The position numbers were made by a program, and so were the translations under genes. The notes beneath the pieces are model-generated. The model was not told the origin of the DNA. It did not search any database and worked only from the letters and a program-made list of their open reading frames with translations. A DNA stretch of 19,078 bases from CAYGWP01 sp964353455 (GTDB lineage: Bacteria; Planctomycetota; Phycisphaerae; FEN-1346). The DNA lies in NCBI GenBank assembly GCA_964353455.1, contig CAYGWP010000272.1:1-19078 (forward strand), read 5' to 3'. This document shows positions 1 through 5,595 of the stretch, piece after piece (the stretch's first letter is position 1; every line of letters starts with the position of its first letter).

Positions 1-72
1 CAGCAGGCCCTGCGGCAACGCCATCGCCGCCGCGCCGAGAAGAGACCCCTTGCAGAACTGCCTGCGATTCAT
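1..72 (-). CDS. N-terminus of a Tat-exported protein (partial, runs off the window)
   Basis: The minus strand reads MNRRQFCKGSLLGAAAMA followed by LPQGLL from an ATG at 72. This is a twin-arginine (Tat) leader: a polar N-region with RRQF, then a hydrophobic Ala/Leu stretch. The Shine-Dalgarno GAGGAGG lies about 6 bases before the ATG and overlaps the stop region of the upstream gene, which ends at 84. The two genes are therefore very likely one operon. Only 24 codons are visible, so the mature protein cannot be identified. In planctomycetes such leaders often precede oxidoreductases of the Gfo/Idh/MocA family, sulfatases or DUF1501 proteins, but nothing here decides between them. Confidence in the start is high; function is unknown. 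Confidence 0.8.
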   Translation of the reverse strand, partial: MNRRQFCKGSLLGAAAMALPQGLL

Positions 73-83
73 GATTGCCTCCT

Positions 84-1841
84 CTACTCTGGCTGCCGCA
101 GGACAAAGATACGCGTTTGCGAGTCGGCAGGCAAGAGCACCGTCAGGCCTTTCCGGCCGTCGAAACCCTTGAGTTCAACCGACTGCATCACCTGGTTCTT
201 CTGCCACTGCGGGTCGTAGGTCGCCACGACGTGATACCGCCCCAGTTGGACCTGCCGCACTATCGGCTGGACCTTGAAGAACTGGTCCTGAGCCGTCACG
301 TCGATCCGGACCTGGCCGTGCCGCAGAACGTACTCGAATGGCTTCGCCAAGGCCATCCCCTCGATGAACGCCGACACCGGCTCCGACGCCGCCCTCAGGC
401 ACGGCCGCAGGGCATCCGTCGGCATGACGTAGGCGGGGTAGTCCTGGCCCACGCCGCCATCGGATTTCGGCGTGGTCTGGACCTTCTGGAAGTGCGCTAT
501 CCCGGCGGCATCCACGCTGTCGAAATGGATCACGTCGTCGTGCTCGAAAAGCGCCGCCTTCGCCGACTTTCCGGCCCCATCGGCCTTGCACTCGAACTGC
601 CGGCCGACAGTGGCCTCGCGGCCGGGCGTGATGTCCGCCACGTGGGGGTTGCGGTCGGCGTTCCAGCCCCACAGCATCAGCCCGTCGAAGCCCGTGAAGA
701 ACGCCATTGCGGCCAATGCCCGGGCCTCTTCAACGCCCATCGGCTGCCCGGCCCACCATCGCCACCCCGGTCCGCCGCCTGAGTAATGGAGCGAGTACCG
801 CGTGCGCACAGGCTTCTTAACAGGCAGCGTGCCGATCAGGCGCATGATGTTATCGGTGTAGGCCAGCGAGAACGCCACGTTGCCGGGCGTCATGTAGGGC
901 ATGGTGACCGCGTGGTTGATGACGTCAACCTGCTCGCAGATCCTCTTGCCGTAGGTGTTCCACGGATGGTCGCCGGCCGGATCGACAGGCGCCTTCTCAA
1001 GGCCGAACCACCCCTTGGCGTACGGCGCCCACGCGTCAAGCGAGATCGTCTGCCAGCCGCGTCTGCGGGCGGCCTGAATGCTGGAAAGGTAAACCGCGGC
1101 ATAGCCGTCGTAGTAGTTCTTCTCAAAGCGGGCCCGCTCTGCCGCAGACTTCGGATACCACGGCTGTTCGCGCAGTTTGTCCTGCGGCAGAACGTTCATG
1201 CCCATGAAGAACCAGAGCGCGTCGGCCGTGGCAGGCCGCGCGAAGGCGTTCTTCTCCAGCAGCACCTTCGCCAGGTCCTTGCCCGCCAGCAGGTCGTACC
1301 GGCCCTCGCCGATCTTGTTCTCCTCCATCCAGACCGGCCAGTTGAACGTAGGCCCCGGCCACGCCCAGACCGTCCCCTTGGGAAGGTGCGGGGAATCCTC
1401 CGGCTTCCGGCCCCATGGGCGCAGCACGCTGAAACCGTGGGCCAGCGCGTAGTCCTGCATGGGGAAGTTGTGCTTCCCGCCGTAATCCACCATGTTATTG
1501 AAGTAGCGGAACCGGAAAGGCTTGATATCGCGGGCGACGTACGGCGCCTTGCCCGGCGCAAAGCCGTCGCCCTGCGCCGCATCGTACGCCACGGCTGGCT
1601 CGTTCAGCACCGGCGGATCATCGTCCAGCGGCACGCCGCGCAGGGTCTCGACCGTCACCGACTGCTTGGGCGCCAGCATGACCACGCCCTTTGCGGGCAG
1701 GTCCACCGCCTTCAGACCCTTGACCTTGGCGAAGAGTCTCCCCAGTTCCGCCTGGACCTGGGCATCATCCCGCGCCGCCGCCTGCGCCAGCGCGGCAAGA
1801 CACGCCGACAGCATCAGCGCACAAAACGGCCGGATAGACAT
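84..1841 (-). CDS. Secreted protein of unknown function, possibly glycoside-hydrolase-like
   Basis: This is a 585-residue protein. I chose the ATG at 1841 because a strong purine-rich site (GGGGGAGGGGG) precedes it and a signal peptide begins there (MSIRPFCALMLSACLAALAQAAA, residues 1 to about 23, cleavage near AQA/AA). The in-frame ATG nine codons upstream would place charged residues before the leader. The body is rich in Trp and Tyr. It contains segments that look like barrel strands ending in acidic or aromatic residues, such as TISLDAWAPY and GFDGLMLWGWN, and a C-terminal beta-rich part ending in IFVLRQPE, as in the accessory sandwich of many glycoside hydrolases. I recognise no specific GH family and can assign no catalytic pair. 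It precedes the Tat-leader gene by 11 bases, so the two are probably co-transcribed. The likely location is periplasmic or extracellular. Confidence 0.75.
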   Translation of the reverse strand: MSIRPFCALMLSACLAALAQAAARDDAQVQAELGRLFAKVKGLKAVDLPAKGVVMLAPKQSVTVETLRGVPLDDDPPVLNEPAVAYDAAQGDGFAPGKAPYVARDIKPFRFRYFNNMVDYGGKHNFPMQDYALAHGFSVLRPWGRKPEDSPHLPKGTVWAWPGPTFNWPVWMEENKIGEGRYDLLAGKDLAKVLLEKNAFARPATADALWFFMGMNVLPQDKLREQPWYPKSAAERARFEKNYYDGYAAVYLSSIQAARRRGWQTISLDAWAPYAKGWFGLEKAPVDPAGDHPWNTYGKRICEQVDVINHAVTMPYMTPGNVAFSLAYTDNIMRLIGTLPVKKPVRTRYSLHYSGGGPGWRWWAGQPMGVEEARALAAMAFFTGFDGLMLWGWNADRNPHVADITPGREATVGRQFECKADGAGKSAKAALFEHDDVIHFDSVDAAGIAHFQKVQTTPKSDGGVGQDYPAYVMPTDALRPCLRAASEPVSAFIEGMALAKPFEYVLRHGQVRIDVTAQDQFFKVQPIVRQVQLGRYHVVATYDPQWQKNQVMQSVELKGFDGRKGLTVLLPADSQTRIFVLRQPE

Positions 1842-2017
1842 GACCTGCCCCCTCCCCCCGGCCTGCAAATGCTTGAGCCGCAGTCATCCTACCCGCCCTC
1901 CCCCCGCAAGAGCAACAGGTCTTTTGCGCCGCTCTGCGGTTCAGGCCGTACTGCTTATCTTCATGCCACTGGAGTCCGCAACCGGGGCCACGGCCGGATT
2001 CTTCACTTCGCGCGGAG

Positions 2018-2038
2018 AAAAGGGTCCAGGACCCTTTT
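2018..2038. repeat. Perfect 10-bp-arm palindrome, copy 1
   Basis: The arms AAAAGGGTCC and GGACCCTTTT surround a single A. The same palindrome, differing only in its central base, recurs at 5212-5232. This copy lies between the divergently transcribed genes at 1841 (minus) and 2129 (plus). An A-run before and a T-run after the stem resemble a bidirectional intrinsic terminator, but the one-base loop is too tight for a normal terminator hairpin. The rest of 1842-2128 shows no gene and no convincing promoter. Confidence 0.7.
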
Positions 2039-2128
2039 CTTCGTCGCCGGCGGTATTAACTTGATTCCGCGGCGAAATCATAGACAAATCGTCTGACGCC
2101 CCGGCTCTTATTGGGTGCGGAGAGACAG

Positions 2129-2653
2129 ATGCCCGGGCCCGACGAGGAACTTCTGGCTGGTCTTGCCGCCGGACGCGAGGACGCCTTTCGGGCGGCCTAC
2201 GAGCGGTTCGCCCCGCGGCTGCTGGCCGTCGCCTGCGGAATCCTGGGCACACGAGACGAAGCGGAGGATGCCGTGCAGGACCTATTCCTCAGCCTGGTGA
2301 AGTCGCGGCCAACGCTTGGACGGGTCGAGAACCTTTCGGCGTACCTTTTCGCATCGCTCCGGCACGCCGCCGCAAGGCGCATCGCGCGGCAGCGGATCAT
2401 GCCGCAGGCGACCGACCCGGCCCGCCCTCCGGAATGGCGGGCGCCCGCGAAGAGCGAGATCCCAGCCGAGAGGTCCGCGCGGCTGGAGCAGGCCCTCGCC
2501 TCGCTTCCCCCCGAACAGCGAGAGGTCATCGCCCTGAAGGTCGATGGCGGACTGACGTTCCACGAAATCGCCGCCGTCCTCGGCACCAGCCCGAACACGG
2601 CGGCCAGCAGATACCGGTACGCCCTTGAAAAGTTGCGGGAGCGCATGAAGTGA
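2129..2653 (+). CDS. ECF-family RNA polymerase sigma factor
   Basis: This 174-residue protein has sigma-70 region 2 at about residues 16-88 (EDAFRAAYERFAPRLL, then DEAEDAVQDLFLSL) and region 4 at about 117-171. Region 4 contains the typical LPPEQREVIALK and a helix-turn-helix (GLTFHEIAAVLGTSPNTAASR). Regions 1.1 and 3 are absent, as in extracytoplasmic-function sigma factors. I chose the ATG at 2129 because GGAGAG sits just upstream; the TTG at 2111 would give MGAERQ before it. The next gene encodes a one-TM protein that is probably its anti-sigma factor. It would direct RNA polymerase to a regulon not visible here. No clear autoregulatory promoter was recognised upstream. Confidence 0.93.
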   Translation: MPGPDEELLAGLAAGREDAFRAAYERFAPRLLAVACGILGTRDEAEDAVQDLFLSLVKSRPTLGRVENLSAYLFASLRHAAARRIARQRIMPQATDPARPPEWRAPAKSEIPAERSARLEQALASLPPEQREVIALKVDGGLTFHEIAAVLGTSPNTAASRYRYALEKLRERMK

Positions 2654-2659
2654 TTCGGG

Positions 2660-2737
2660 TGGCACGGCCACGCTTTGCCGTTGCGTGACCGTGCGTCGCG
2701 GGGAAGCGCACGGCCAGACAAGCCGGCCGTGGCACAC
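2660..2737. repeat. Two-hairpin intergenic element (GGCACGGCC family), copy 1
   Basis: The element starts with GTGGCACGGCC and ends with GGCCGTGGCACAC, in inverted orientation. The left half folds on itself (CACGGCCACGC with GCGTGACCGTG, one mismatch). The right half contains GGCCAGACAAGCCGGCC. It is a diverged relative of the element at 3275-3353 and fills almost the whole gap between the ECF sigma gene and the next gene, ending just before that gene's ribosome binding site. Confidence 0.7.
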
Positions 2738-2756
2738 AAGGCGAGGAGTGAGCACC

Positions 2757-3230
2757 GTGGAACCGCACGAACTTCCCGAAGAACTGGCGGCGATTGAGCG
2801 GCAACTTGCCGCACGGCCGCGGCCGCAGCCCTCCGAGGCGCTCCGGGACCGCGTGATGACCGCCGTCCGGCGCGAACTCCGCGCTGCGGCGGCCCCCGCT
2901 CGGAAGCCGCTTACGGCATGGAAGTGCGCCTTGGCGGCGGCCGCAGCCGTCATACTGCTCCTTAACCTCAGCGTCATGTCAACGAATAGCGCGGTCTTCG
3001 CGCTCCACACCCCCGGCGACGGCCCCGACACGCTTGCCACCGCCGAGGCCGTGCGGCGCCTCGTCCCGGAAATGTCGGAGGAGCAGGCCCTCGGACAGGC
3101 CGTGCTGCTCAGGGCCGGGTCGGGCCTGGTGCTCGCACCCGAACTCAGGCCGTCGCTTGACCGGCAGGTATCTTGCGAGGACATCCGGCTGCCGATGCGC
3201 GCGCCGGCCGGCCGGACCGGGAAGTCGTAA
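2757..3230 (+). CDS. Single-TM protein, probable anti-sigma factor
   Basis: This is a 157-residue protein starting at GTG 2757. GAGGAG at 2743-2748 is correctly spaced for this codon, whereas the GTG at 2748 would overlap the ribosome binding site. The N-terminal cytoplasmic part (residues 1-50, ELPEELAAIERQLAARPRP, then SEALRDRVMTAVRREL) resembles the N-terminus of planctomycete anti-sigma proteins. One hydrophobic helix follows at about 54-74, then a roughly 80-residue extracytoplasmic part without a recognised domain. No HxxxCxxC zinc motif is present. The assignment rests on topology and on its place directly after an ECF sigma factor. Repeat elements flank the gene on both sides. Confidence 0.7.
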   Translation: MEPHELPEELAAIERQLAARPRPQPSEALRDRVMTAVRRELRAAAAPARKPLTAWKCALAAAAAVILLLNLSVMSTNSAVFALHTPGDGPDTLATAEAVRRLVPEMSEEQALGQAVLLRAGSGLVLAPELRPSLDRQVSCEDIRLPMRAPAGRTGKS

Positions 3231-3274
3231 TTGCTCTGTCACAACTTTGGGGCTGAAGGTCTCAGCAACCACCT

Positions 3275-3353
3275 GTGTGGCACGGCCGGCTTGACCGGCC
3301 GTGGGCAGTCGGCGCGGGGTAAGACACGGCCGGACAAGCCGGCCGTGGCACAC
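3275..3353. repeat. Two-hairpin intergenic element (GGCACGGCC family), copy 2
   Basis: The outer 29 bases are inverted repeats of each other (3275-3303 and 3325-3353), differing at two positions. Each half is itself a hairpin of the form CGGCCGG-CTTGA-CCGGCCG. The spacer is 21 bases. The element lies between the anti-sigma-like gene and the membrane protein gene and ends about 20 bases before the ribosome binding site of the latter. Confidence 0.85.
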
Positions 3354-3382
3354 CACCGCTGGCGACACGAAAGGAGATTGCC

Positions 3383-5005
3383 ATGGGATACGCACTAATA
3401 TGGATCGAGGCACTGGCCACTGCCCTGTTCCTCGTGGCCGTCGTGACGGCCGGCGCCGCGCGGCTGCGGTGGCGGTCGCTCCAGATACTCTTCCCGGTGG
3501 CGGCCGCGGTCATCATCTTCGGCCTCGGCATCGCCACGGCTGCGGCGGCCTGGTTCATCTACTATGACAGGCATCTCTCTCACGACTGGGTGGCGTACAC
3601 CTTCTCGTGGACGGCGGCAGTCGGCATCGGCATGGCGATCGTCATACGGCAAGGCCTCAGGCGCGGCGAGGGCCAGGCGCCCGCGGCTACCGCATGGCCG
3701 CCGTTACGGATCGCCATCGGACTTGTGGCGGCCGCAGCATGCTATGTCATGACCTTCTGGAACATGGACCTGACGGCCAGGATGTCGGTGGCGGCACTTC
3801 GGACCGAGGCCGGGGCACGGGCGATGGCGCTCGCCCCGCCGCGCATCGCGGACCGCGACAACGCCGCCCTCGTCTATGAGAAGGCCTTCAACACCATGGA
3901 CAAGGGCGATGCCCTGCCCAAAGAGTGGTCCGAGGAATGGGGCAACTGGGCCGATGACCCGCAGAAACCCGGTTTCGATTCCGACAGCGCAGCCCTCAGG
4001 GCGTTCATGAAACGCCAGGAGCCGGCTATCGCGATCCTGCGGCGCGCCGCCGCCATGCCCGACTGCTCCTTCGAGCGCAACTGGGCGGCGCCAGGGTTCG
4101 ACATGCTCCTGCCTGAACTCTCGGACCTCCGTCATGCCGCGCGACTGCTGGTGGTCGATGCCCGGTTGAAGGCCGCCGACGGCAAGCCGCGCGAGGCCCT
4201 GGAAGACATCGCCGCCGTCTTCGGCATGGCCGAGCACACGCGGCGCGAACCGATCACCATCAGCGCGCTGGTGGCCATGTCGATCGACACCGCCGGCTCG
4301 GAAGGGCTGGAGGCCGTCCTGGCCGCCTGCCGCCCGGGGGCCGACGACCTGAAGGTCCTCGCCATGGATGAGACAACTTCGTTTCAGCACATCATGCCGC
4401 GCGTCTTCCAGATGGAGGAGGCGTTCGGCCTGTCGGCGTTCCCCATGGTGTCGGAGGGAGACATGGGCATGCGCGCTCTGGGGCTCAACGTCGAGTCGTT
4501 CCTGGTCCCGCTGCTGCCCGTCTGGCGCGTGTACCTGCTGCCCGACGAGATCTTTAGTTATCGCAATGTGATGGGTGAGTACCGCTCGATTGCCGCGCGG
4601 CCGTACTTCCAGACGCACATCGAGTGGCAGAGGACCGAATCCCAACTGTCCGAGAACCACGGAATGGGCATCCTGACCAGGTTTATCGTGCCGGCACTTG
4701 GCCGGTGCATGGAGGTGGCGGCAAGGGCCGATGCGCGGCATCGCCTGGCGATGGCCGCGGTTGCCGCAACGTCGTATCGCCTGAAGACCGGCCGCCTGCC
4801 GGCCCGCCTTGAGGACCTCGTGCCGGAGTTCATGCCCGCGGCACCGGTCGATCCGTTCGACGGCAAGCCGATGAAGATGGCCGCGACGACCGGCGGCGGA
4901 ATCGTCATCTACAGCATCGGCGCCGACTTTAAGGACAACGGCGGCAAGGACTGGGACGACGAGAAGCGCACCGGAGACATCACCTTTCACCTCGGGGCGA
5001 AGTAG
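3383..5005 (+). CDS. Four-helix membrane protein with a large soluble domain, unknown function
   Basis: This 540-residue protein starts at ATG 3383, with AGGAG about 7 bases upstream. Hydrophobic helices lie at about residues 4-24, 34-58, 70-89 and 108-127. A soluble domain of roughly 400 residues, mainly helical, follows. Its end (about 450-540) contains YRLKTGRLPARLEDLVPEF, then PVDPFDGKPMKM, IYSIGADFKDNGG and an acidic tail. From memory this pattern is common at the C-terminus of planctomycete membrane proteins of unknown function. It is separated from the sigma/anti-sigma genes only by a repeat element and may belong to their operon. No enzymatic motif was recognised. A strong hairpin follows the stop codon. 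Confidence 0.85.
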   Translation: MGYALIWIEALATALFLVAVVTAGAARLRWRSLQILFPVAAAVIIFGLGIATAAAAWFIYYDRHLSHDWVAYTFSWTAAVGIGMAIVIRQGLRRGEGQAPAATAWPPLRIAIGLVAAAACYVMTFWNMDLTARMSVAALRTEAGARAMALAPPRIADRDNAALVYEKAFNTMDKGDALPKEWSEEWGNWADDPQKPGFDSDSAALRAFMKRQEPAIAILRRAAAMPDCSFERNWAAPGFDMLLPELSDLRHAARLLVVDARLKAADGKPREALEDIAAVFGMAEHTRREPITISALVAMSIDTAGSEGLEAVLAACRPGADDLKVLAMDETTSFQHIMPRVFQMEEAFGLSAFPMVSEGDMGMRALGLNVESFLVPLLPVWRVYLLPDEIFSYRNVMGEYRSIAARPYFQTHIEWQRTESQLSENHGMGILTRFIVPALGRCMEVAARADARHRLAMAAVAATSYRLKTGRLPARLEDLVPEFMPAAPVDPFDGKPMKMAATTGGGIVIYSIGADFKDNGGKDWDDEKRTGDITFHLGAK

Positions 5006-5017
5006 GACGAACTGATC

Positions 5018-5050
5018 GCGCGGCCCGCCCCACGGACTGGCGGGCCGCGC
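5018..5050 (+). terminator. Probable intrinsic terminator
   Basis: A perfect 12-bp GC stem (GCGCGGCCCGCC with GGCGGGCCGCGC) and a 9-base loop begin 12 bases after the stop codon at 5005. GCCTTTCGG follows. The T-tract is short, so termination could be weak or factor-assisted. Confidence 0.65.
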
Positions 5051-5073
5051 GCCTTTCGGTCCGACTCTAAGAA

Positions 5074-5199
5074 CGTGTATGAGAACCGCCTGGGCCATGT
5101 GGCACACCCGCCCTCGGGTGTGCAATTCCGGCGGCAAAGCCTGTCGCCGACACGAGGCGCTCAGCCGAGGGCGGCTGAGCCACAGGGTTTTCATACACG
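5074..5199. repeat. MITE-like two-hairpin element with CGTGTATGA terminal inverted repeats
   Basis: The termini CGTGTATGAGAACC (5074-5087) and the inverse of CGTGTATGAAAACC (5186-5199) match at 13 of 14 positions. Inside are two perfect 9-bp hairpins with 4-base loops: GCACACCCG/CGGGTGTGC (5102-5123) and GCTCAGCCG/CGGCTGAGC (5159-5180). It has no coding capacity. Its architecture matches that of 13668-13798 although the sequences differ. No target-site duplication was clear. Confidence 0.75.
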
Positions 5200-5211
5200 C
5201 TCCAAGGCCGA

Positions 5212-5232
5212 AAAAGGGTCCTGGACCCTTTT
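5212..5232. repeat. Perfect 10-bp-arm palindrome, copy 2
   Basis: The same arms as at 2018-2038 (AAAAGGGTCC and GGACCCTTTT), here around a central T. It lies directly downstream of the MITE-like element and upstream of the DUF433 gene promoter. Confidence 0.7.
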
Positions 5233-5289
5233 ATCTGCCACGATGAACCCGCGACGCCATCTGCTCTCATCCTCATACGCATTCTGACC

Positions 5290-5318
5290 TGTTGTGCCGC
5301 AAGGGGCGGCGGTATAAT
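5290..5318 (+). promoter_or_regulatory. Candidate sigma-70 promoter for the DUF433 / GH38-like genes
   Basis: A perfect -10 box TATAAT lies at 5313-5318. Upstream, TGTTGT (17-base spacer) or TTGTGC (15-base spacer) could serve as a weak -35 box. The start codon follows at 5355, giving a leader of about 30 bases. Confidence 0.5.
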
Positions 5319-5354
5319 ACCGAAGGCCCTGGCAAGAATGGGAAAGGATGCATC

Positions 5355-5585
5355 ATGCCCTTTGACCGCATAACGTGCGACCCCGCCCGCCTGAACGGAC
5401 AACCGTGCATCCGCAACCTGCGGCTGACTGTACGCCGCGTGCTGGAAGCGGTGGCCGCCCATCCCGACCGGGATGAACTCCGCCGAGAGTATCCGGAGTT
5501 GGAGGATGAGGACATCCGGCAGGCGCTTGAGTATGCGGCGGCAACCCTTGACGACAAGGTGACTCCTCTCATAGCGGTAAAATGA
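5355..5585 (+). CDS. DUF433 family small protein (antitoxin-like)
   Basis: This is a 76-residue protein starting at ATG 5355, with AAAGGA about 7 bases upstream; the longer frame reaching back to 5292 has no site and crosses the -10 box. The sequence has the DUF433 layout: ITCDPARLNGQPCIRNLRLTV (the target-and-specificity strand region), then VRRVLEAVAAHPDRDELRREYPELEDEDIRQALEYAA, a winged-helix-like segment. DUF433 proteins are usually antitoxin partners of a DUF5615 PIN-like nuclease encoded immediately downstream. No such toxin is present here; a secreted enzyme starts 10 bases after the stop. The family call is confident, but a working antitoxin role is doubtful. Confidence 0.85.
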   Translation: MPFDRITCDPARLNGQPCIRNLRLTVRRVLEAVAAHPDRDELRREYPELEDEDIRQALEYAAATLDDKVTPLIAVK

Positions 5586-5595
5586 ACCAAACTCC

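Noticed and set aside
786..2096. Plus-strand open frame of 436 codons opposite the secreted protein
   Set aside because: It lies entirely antisense to 84-1841, is Arg/His-rich as expected from a GC-rich complement, has no domain, and has no ribosome site.
2040..2128. Possible ECF-type promoter (AACTT ... CGTC) before the first sigma gene
   Set aside because: The spacing between the two motifs is about 27 bases, far from the usual 16-17.
3704..5194. Minus-strand open frame of 496 codons opposite the membrane protein
   Set aside because: It is antisense to a gene with clear TM helices and a good start; it has low-complexity Arg/Gly/His content and runs into repeat DNA.
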